Shown here piece after piece: positions 49,309-53,813 of a stretch of DNA of 53,813 nt (positions within the stretch are counted from its first letter, which is position 1; each line of letters opens with the position of its first letter). A program made the position numbers and the translations under genes. Source of the DNA: Deltaproteobacteria bacterium (GTDB taxonomy: Bacteria; Desulfobacterota; Desulfobulbia; Desulfobulbales; Desulfurivibrionaceae); the NCBI GenBank assembly GCA_026388695.1, contig JAPLJH010000027.1, positions 1-53,813 of the forward strand, in the 5' to 3' direction. Below the pieces are notes generated by a model, which saw only the letters and a list, made by a program, of their open reading frames with translations, was not told the DNA's origin and ran no database searches.

Positions 49309-49746
49309 TTAAAAGGTAACAAGGTAGCCTTTTCCGTCCTTGTCCTCCCGCACCGTCGCCACCTGAAAACGGGGAAGATTTTTTTGGGCTGGACCGCTGA
49401 GCCGGATGCCTTCCTTGTTAAACCGGCTATGGTGACAAGGGCAAACTAGGACACCTTCCTTTTCCTGGAAATTGAGCCGGCAACCCAGATGTGTACATTT
49501 CCGCGACACTGCCCACGGCCCGCCTTGCCCAACAAAAAGGATGAAATCATGCTCCATGACAAACCCACCCACCGGCACGATCTTATCCACTTTCACAATG
49601 CGTGGCTGTTTGGGGGTGCGGTGCCCAAGAAAGCGAAAAAGCGGATACAAAAGCAACGTGCCTGCGCCCCAGCGTAGCCAGGACCAGGAACCGGCCAGAA
49701 ATATCCGCCGGGTCAAGGGCCCCCCTTTTCGCGCCGCATCAGCCAT
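49309..49746 (-). CDS. Rieske [2Fe-2S] protein
   Basis: The protein is 145 aa. A twin-arginine-like start (PLTRRIFLAGS) leads into one hydrophobic helix (about 17-42), so it is probably exported by Tat with an uncleaved anchor. The Rieske cluster ligands are Cys84/His86 in CTHLGC and Cys102/His105 in CPCHHS; Cys89 and Cys104 form the stabilising disulfide. The protein ends soon after the fold. It is one gene before cytochrome b (4 bp apart), so the two make a small quinol:acceptor complex; the electron acceptor (cytochrome c) is not encoded nearby. Menaquinol is the likely donor in this organism. Confidence 0.9.
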   Translation of the reverse strand: MADAARKGGPLTRRIFLAGSWSWLRWGAGTLLLYPLFRFLGHRTPKQPRIVKVDKIVPVGGFVMEHDFILFVGQGGPWAVSRKCTHLGCRLNFQEKEGVLVCPCHHSRFNKEGIRLSGPAQKNLPRFQVATVREDKDGKGYLVTF

Positions 49747-49809
49747 TGCAGAAAAACACTATTCCCTGACACGAGGCTGATGAGGATACAGGCATAGCAT
49801 GTTCGGCAA

Positions 49810-50334
49810 TCATGGTTGCAGGTACCGCGCTCGCAATTTCTCACAGACATGATCCGGCACCAAGCCGCTCACATCCCCGCCATGTCTGGCCGCATCCTTG
49901 ATGATGCTGGAGCTGATAAATATCCAGCGGAAACCGGTCATCAGGAAAACCGTTTCCACCTCCCGCTCAATCCGACGGTTCATCAGGGCCAGCTGGAACT
50001 CATAATCAAAATCAGACACAGCCCGCAAGCCGCGGATAATCGCCTTGGCTCCGCGTTTGTAGGCAAAATCGACAAGAAGTCCGGAAACATCCTCCACCGT
50101 AATGCGGGTTTCGTCGCCAGGAAAACAATCCAGGATCATCTTGCGTCTTTCATCCAGGGAAAAAAGTGGCTGCTTGGTGGGATTGCTGGCAACAGCAATG
50201 ATGATCCGGTCAAACAGGTGCAGCCCCCGATGAACGATATCAAGATGCCCGTTGGTTATGGGATCAAAGGTGCCGGGATACACGGCGACTGATTCGGATG
50301 TGTTTTCAGAGACAAACGGCTCGTAGTCAGTCAT
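49810..50334 (-). CDS. coaD: Phosphopantetheine adenylyltransferase
   Basis: CoaD adds AMP to 4'-phosphopantetheine in coenzyme A synthesis. The protein is 174 aa from the ATG at 50334: AVYPGTFDPITNGHLDIV near residue 18 holds the T-x-x-x-H nucleotidyltransferase site, followed by FSLDERRKMI, VDFAYKRGAKAIIRGLR and the C-terminal FISSSIIKDAARHGGDVSGLVP (the SSSxxR/K motif). It overlaps the rsmD stop by 8 bp; rsmD-coaD is a widely conserved pair. The frame open upstream to 50502 is rsmD in another phase. Confidence 0.95.
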   Translation of the reverse strand: MTDYEPFVSENTSESVAVYPGTFDPITNGHLDIVHRGLHLFDRIIIAVASNPTKQPLFSLDERRKMILDCFPGDETRITVEDVSGLLVDFAYKRGAKAIIRGLRAVSDFDYEFQLALMNRRIEREVETVFLMTGFRWIFISSSIIKDAARHGGDVSGLVPDHVCEKLRARYLQP

Positions 50335-50911
50335 TGCACTCCGCCTCAGGGTGTTGATAGAGCCAGAAACCGGCCTCTCCGTATCGACGTTGGTCAAAAC
50401 AGACAAGCGGTCCCAAGGTCTCGGGATATTGCAACTCCGCCGCATCTTCGAGAACAACAATGGCATTGGCAGCAAGAAAATTTCCGCCCGCCAAAGACTC
50501 AAGGCTGCTCAAAGCAAGAGTACTCCCATAGGGAGGGTCGAGAAAAACCAGGTTAAATCCCTCGGCTGGCTGCGTTGCCTTCAGAAAAGCAACCCCCCTG
50601 GCCAAATCCCTCTGCAACACCGTGGCACGCTCGGCAAAACCACAGAGAGCAATGTTCCGGCCAATAAGCTCGATAACAGAGCGTTGCCCATCGACGAAAA
50701 CCGCCGACAACGCCCCCCGGCTCAAGGCCTCAAGGCCCAGAGCGCCGGTGCCGGCAAAAAGATCCAACACCCGGGCGTCAACAACCTTGGCAGCCAGGAT
50801 ACTAAAAATCGCCTCCCTGGCCCGGTCGGAGGTAGGTCGGACAGAATCGCCAAAACGCTGCCCAGGCGTCAGCAGTTTGCGCCCCCGGGCACTACCGCTG
50901 ATGATCCGCAA
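50327..50911 (-). CDS. rsmD: 16S rRNA (guanine-966-N2)-methyltransferase
   Basis: RsmD methylates G966 of 16S rRNA with SAM. The 194-aa protein has MRIISGSARGRKL at the start, VRPTSDRAREAIFSIL near 25-40, VLDLFAGTGALGLEALSRGA (SAM motif I, near 47-66) and FLDPPYGSTLALSSLE (the D-P-P-Y catalytic motif, near 122). It begins with TTG in direct contact with the asd stop (no base between), so it is read by coupling. The TTG is the only start giving the expected N-terminus. Confidence 0.94.
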   Translation of the reverse strand: MRIISGSARGRKLLTPGQRFGDSVRPTSDRAREAIFSILAAKVVDARVLDLFAGTGALGLEALSRGALSAVFVDGQRSVIELIGRNIALCGFAERATVLQRDLARGVAFLKATQPAEGFNLVFLDPPYGSTLALSSLESLAGGNFLAANAIVVLEDAAELQYPETLGPLVCFDQRRYGEAGFWLYQHPEAECND

Positions 50912-51940
50912 TTACAGATAATCCCGGATGAGTTCCTCGGCGATCTGCACCGCATTGAGCGCTGCGCCTTTGAGGATATTATCAGACACCACCCAGAGAT
51001 TGATCCCGTTAACAATGGACTCATCCTCACGAATCCGACCCACCAGGGTCTCGAATCTGCCCGCACAATCAATGGCCATGGGATACTGGCCAAGGGTCGG
51101 CTCATCAACCAGCTTTACACCTGGGGCATTCTTCAGCAAGGCCTTGACCTCAGCTGCGGTTATCTTCTTTTCGGTCTCGATATTGACCGACTCAGAATGT
51201 CCGTAAAAAACCGGGACCCGCACCGTGGTGGCGGTGACGCCGATGGTCGGGTCTTCAAACATCTTGCGGGTTTCGTTGACCATCTTCATCTCTTCCTTGG
51301 TGTAGCCATTCTCAAGGAAGCTATCGATCTGGGGCAAGCAATTGAAGGCGATCTGGTGCGGATATACGCTATGTTCCATAGGCTTGCCAGCCGCATAATC
51401 AAGAATCTGTTGCTTGAGTTCGTCAATAGCCTTAGCCCCAGTGCCGGAAACCGCCTGATAGGTGGAAACCACGATCCGCTTGATCCGGACCTTATCGTGG
51501 ATGGGCTTCAGGGCCACCAACATCTGGATCGTGGAACAGTTGGGGTTGGCGATGATGCCCCGTTTCTTATACCGGGCAATAGCATGGGCGTTCACCTCTG
51601 GTACCACCAGGGGGATTTCCGGGTCCATGCGGTAGGCGCTGGAGTTGTCGATAACCACGGCCCCTGCCGCAGCCGCAGCCGGGGCAAAATCGAAGGACCG
51701 AGTTGCGCCTGCGGAAAAGAGAGCGATATCAATCCCGGCAAAGGCATCCTTGCTCAAGATCTGAACCGGAATCTCCTTGCCCTTAAAAGTGAGGGTTTTG
51801 CCCACAGACCGCTCCGAGGCAAGCAACCGCAGTTCGTCCAGAGGGAAATCTCTTCGCGCCAGAACATCAAGCATGGCGCCGCCGACAGCCCCTGTGGCGC
51901 CGGCAATAGCAACATTATATTTCTTTTTTGCAGCAGTCAT
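50912..51940 (-). CDS. asd: Aspartate-semialdehyde dehydrogenase
   Basis: Asd reduces aspartyl phosphate to the semialdehyde that feeds threonine, methionine and lysine/diaminopimelate synthesis. The 342-aa protein has the NADP motif VAIAGATGAVGGAML (near 10-24), the catalytic Cys in NPNCSTIQMLVAL (near 130), and the substrate Arg/His region TVRVPVFYGHSESV (near 240). I chose the ATG at 51940 (AAGGGG 8 bp upstream), with a GTG 2 codons earlier as an alternative. It lies downstream of leuA on the same strand. Confidence 0.95.
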   Translation of the reverse strand: MTAAKKKYNVAIAGATGAVGGAMLDVLARRDFPLDELRLLASERSVGKTLTFKGKEIPVQILSKDAFAGIDIALFSAGATRSFDFAPAAAAAGAVVIDNSSAYRMDPEIPLVVPEVNAHAIARYKKRGIIANPNCSTIQMLVALKPIHDKVRIKRIVVSTYQAVSGTGAKAIDELKQQILDYAAGKPMEHSVYPHQIAFNCLPQIDSFLENGYTKEEMKMVNETRKMFEDPTIGVTATTVRVPVFYGHSESVNIETEKKITAAEVKALLKNAPGVKLVDEPTLGQYPMAIDCAGRFETLVGRIREDESIVNGINLWVVSDNILKGAALNAVQIAEELIRDYL

Positions 51941-52025
51941 TGTCACAACCCCTTACAGACAGCAGCCGGGCATGACCCAGCAATTGTATAAAATATCAGC
52001 AGGCAACACAAAACACCTCAATGCT

Positions 52026-53567
52026 TTAGCTTCCCTGCCGCGTTGTTTCCCTTTTCAAAAACACTAACCGGTTCAGGCCATTGAGATAGGCTTTTGCTGC
52101 AGCGGTAATGATATCCGGGTCCGCCCCCTGCCCCACCACAACCTTGCCTTCATCCTCTATCCGAACCAGCACCTCGCCTTGGGCATCGGTGCCGCCGGTG
52201 ATTGAGCTTACTGAAAAATAGAGGAGTTTGCTCTTGGTCTGGGTCAGCTCGGCAATAGCCCGAAAACATGCGTCGATGGGGCCAATGCCGATACAGGCCT
52301 TTTCCTGCTCCTTACCATCGATGAGCAGCCGCACCGCTGCGGTGGGCAGGCTCTTGTTGCCGCTCATCGCCCCCAGGTGCACCAGAGAAAAGGTCTCCGT
52401 GATCCGCAGCACCTCGTCCATCAGGATGGCTTCGAGATCCTCGTCAAACATTTCCTTCTTGACGTCGGCCACCTCCTTGAACCGGGCAAAAACCCGCTCC
52501 AATTCATCGTCCTTAAGGCTGTAGCCCATTGCCGCAATACGATCCTTCAAGGCATGCCTGCCGGAATGCTTGCCAAGCACGATGTTACCGGTGGAGATCC
52601 CGATATCCGCCGGATTCATGATCTCGTAGGTGGTCCGCTCCTTGAGCACCCCGTCCTGGTGTATCCCGGATTCATGGGCAAAGGCATTGGCCCCGACAAT
52701 GGCCTTGTTGGCCTGCACCGGCATCCCGGTAATGGTGGTGACCAGACGGCTGGTGGGATAGATATGCTCAGTGACAATATCGGTATGCACTTGCATCTGG
52801 TCGGCGCGGGTGCGAATGACCATGACCATCTCTTCCATGGCCGTATTGCCAGCCCTCTCCCCGAGCCCGTTGATGGTGGACTCCACCTGCCGCGCCCCAT
52901 GGTTGATCGCAGCCAGAGAATTGGCCACAGCCAAGCCAAGATCGTTATGACAATGAACGCTGAGGACCGCTTTGTGGATATTGGGGATGTTCTCGATGAG
53001 ATAGGCGATCTTGCGCCCGAACTCATCTGGCAGGGCATAGCCGGTGGTATCCGGAAAATTCAGGGTCGTGGCGCCGGCATCAATCACCGCAGCAAAGACC
53101 TTGCAAACAAAATCAAGGTCACTGCGCGAGGCATCCTCAGCGGAAAACTCCACGTTGCTCGTGTATTTGGCGGCGTGTTTCACCGAGGCCACAGCCAGTT
53201 CCAACACCTGATCCCGGCTCATCTTCAGTTTATGCTTCAGATGAATATCCGAGGTCGCCAGAAAGGTGTGGATCCTGGGGTTTTCCCCAGCCTTGAGCGC
53301 CTCCCAGGCCCGGTCGATATCCTTGAGGTTACAGCGGGCAAGAGCCGCGATCTGCGCACCCCGGACATGCTCGGCGATATTGCGCACACACTCGAAATCT
53401 CCAGGGGAGGCCACGGGAAACCCAGCCTCGATCACATCCACCTTCAGCTTGACCAGCTGCTGGGCCAAGCGAAATTTCTCCTGCATATTCATGCTTGCGC
53501 CGGGCGACTGCTCGCCGTCACGCAAGGTGGTGTCGAAGATCAGAACCCGGCCGGGATCGCGCGCCAT
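52026..53567 (-). CDS. leuA: 2-isopropylmalate synthase
   Basis: LeuA condenses acetyl-CoA and 2-oxoisovalerate, the first step of leucine synthesis. The 513-aa protein has LIFDTTLRDGEQSPGASM near 10-27 (Mg2+ and substrate site), FPDTTGYALPDEF, SVHCHNDLGLAVANSLAAINHGA (metal His pair near 205) and GIHQDGVLKERTTYEIM near 305. The C-terminal LeuA dimer/regulatory domain (about 390-505) contains LPTAAVRLLIDG, the leucine-feedback region. Length fits the type I enzyme. It is the first visible gene of the unit leuA-asd-rsmD-coaD; no attenuator leader was recognised. Confidence 0.95.
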   Translation of the reverse strand: MARDPGRVLIFDTTLRDGEQSPGASMNMQEKFRLAQQLVKLKVDVIEAGFPVASPGDFECVRNIAEHVRGAQIAALARCNLKDIDRAWEALKAGENPRIHTFLATSDIHLKHKLKMSRDQVLELAVASVKHAAKYTSNVEFSAEDASRSDLDFVCKVFAAVIDAGATTLNFPDTTGYALPDEFGRKIAYLIENIPNIHKAVLSVHCHNDLGLAVANSLAAINHGARQVESTINGLGERAGNTAMEEMVMVIRTRADQMQVHTDIVTEHIYPTSRLVTTITGMPVQANKAIVGANAFAHESGIHQDGVLKERTTYEIMNPADIGISTGNIVLGKHSGRHALKDRIAAMGYSLKDDELERVFARFKEVADVKKEMFDEDLEAILMDEVLRITETFSLVHLGAMSGNKSLPTAAVRLLIDGKEQEKACIGIGPIDACFRAIAELTQTKSKLLYFSVSSITGGTDAQGEVLVRIEDEGKVVVGQGADPDIITAAAKAYLNGLNRLVFLKRETTRQGS

Positions 53568-53813
53568 GACAGAAGACAGGGGGTTAAGCGGAATGAGTAT
53601 GAGTTAAGTACATTCTAGGGGGTGGCCTGCCGCCTGGGGCCAGGCGCCGCGACGGCCCCCGATCCGGTAAGGAGCGGCAGCAGCTGGTGGGTGCGGATTC
53701 GCACCTCTGGCCGTGGGACAAAAGGGGGCCTACGACCGGCTGAACACCGGTTGCTGCTGGGCATCGCTCCTCTCCAGCCGGGGCCGGAGGCTGGCCAGAT
53801 CCACGAAGCGATC
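53568..53813. other. GC-rich region upstream of leuA, with a possible gene end at the window edge
   Basis: The stretch contains a GC-rich hairpin GCCTGG-GG-CCAGGC (53632-53645) and an inverted pair GGCCCCC (53654-53660) / GGGGGCC (53724-53730) enclosing GGTGCG-GATT-CGCACC. On the minus strand a frame open from the window edge, reading DRFVDLASLRPRLER, stops at TAG 53732-53730. It may be the end of the gene before leuA (often pssA in this group), but 27 codons are too few to identify. The rest is probably the leuA leader; I could not fit it to a known riboswitch, T-box or SRP RNA. Confidence 0.35.

Noticed and set aside
50351-51991. 546-codon open frame on the plus strand
   Set aside because: It lies antisense to asd, rsmD and coaD, which have clear family motifs; its sequence is low-complexity and Arg/Gly/His rich, as expected for the complement of GC-rich coding DNA.
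52377-53618. 413-codon open frame on the plus strand
   Set aside because: Antisense to leuA in a mirrored reading frame; no family motifs.
53625-53735. Possible SRP RNA or tRNA-like fold
   Set aside because: A 7-bp closing stem and a CCGGTAAGGAGC stretch suggested one, but no T-loop or anticodon arm and no SRP GGAA loop with the conserved asymmetric bulge could be built on either strand.

Overview
The window reads as a chromosome segment of a Gram-negative, anaerobic deltaproteobacterium, most likely of the Desulfobulbales/Desulfobacterota type. This is inferred from gene content, not from any rRNA. The evidence is a near-complete futalosine-type menaquinone operon, a Rieske/cytochrome b6-like pair, a CooC-type nickel ATPase, type IV pilus regulators PilR/PilS, an outer-membrane set (Skp/OmpH, Pal, parvulin), the non-mevalonate isoprenoid genes ispH, ispA and dxs, and glycogen enzymes. 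Coding density is high. No rRNA, tRNA, CRISPR array, prophage or insertion sequence was recognised. Layout: 1-2288 (minus) is an overlapping run yqgE, speB-like, YkgJ-like, rlmH (cut by the window edge). 2511-5556 (plus) holds glgB, a 69-aa unknown protein and a lone receiver protein. 5542-9419 (minus) holds a queuosine-mannosyltransferase-like glycosyltransferase, a DjlA-like protein, ftsY and ispH. 9610-10503 is a DUF2156 gene. 10472-11707 is a small AT-rich accessory patch: a membrane-anchored glutaredoxin-like gene, an attC-like imperfect palindrome, a tiny hydrophobic ORF, and a toxin-antitoxin pair whose ParE-like toxin carries a premature TGA at codon 7. 11764-17735 (minus) is a protein-quality block: lon, hsp20 and a DnaJ-type zinc-finger protein behind a heat-shock-like promoter, then a Fur-FeoA fusion regulator, an N-end-rule aminoacyl-tRNA-protein transferase and a NamZ-type protein. 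17909-19377 (plus) is a cooC-methyltransferase pair. 19387-20882 (minus) is a zinc-ribbon protein and xerC. 21073-24183 (plus) is xseB-ispA-dxs. 24285-26578 (minus) is a pseudo-receiver/PilZ protein, skp and pal. 26944-29199 (plus) is glgP. 29339-37424 (minus) is a TetR-led menaquinone operon (tetR, mqnE, mqnC, mqnX, mqnA, menG, ubiX, mqnP) followed by a parvulin gene and a strong terminator. 37537-40152 (minus) is an OleD-like reductase and manC. 40331-45129 (plus) is an acetate-transport module (CBS/DUF294 protein, DnaQ-like exonuclease, DUF485, actP). 45286-48413 (plus) is pilR-pilS. 48465-53567 (minus) is leuA-asd-rsmD-coaD followed by the Rieske and cytochrome b genes. The strongest themes are respiratory quinone metabolism (menaquinone synthesis, Rieske/cyt b, isoprenoid supply from dxs, ispA and ispH), storage glucan metabolism (glgB, glgP) and proteostasis (Lon, Hsp20, zinc finger, Bpt). 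The most interesting items are a 28-bp near-perfect palindrome lying over the promoter and start codon of the TetR gene heading the menaquinone operon, the Fur-FeoA fusion, the DUF3524-type glycosyltransferase, the decayed ParE toxin beside a possible integron-cassette junction, and a degenerate receiver fused to PilZ.
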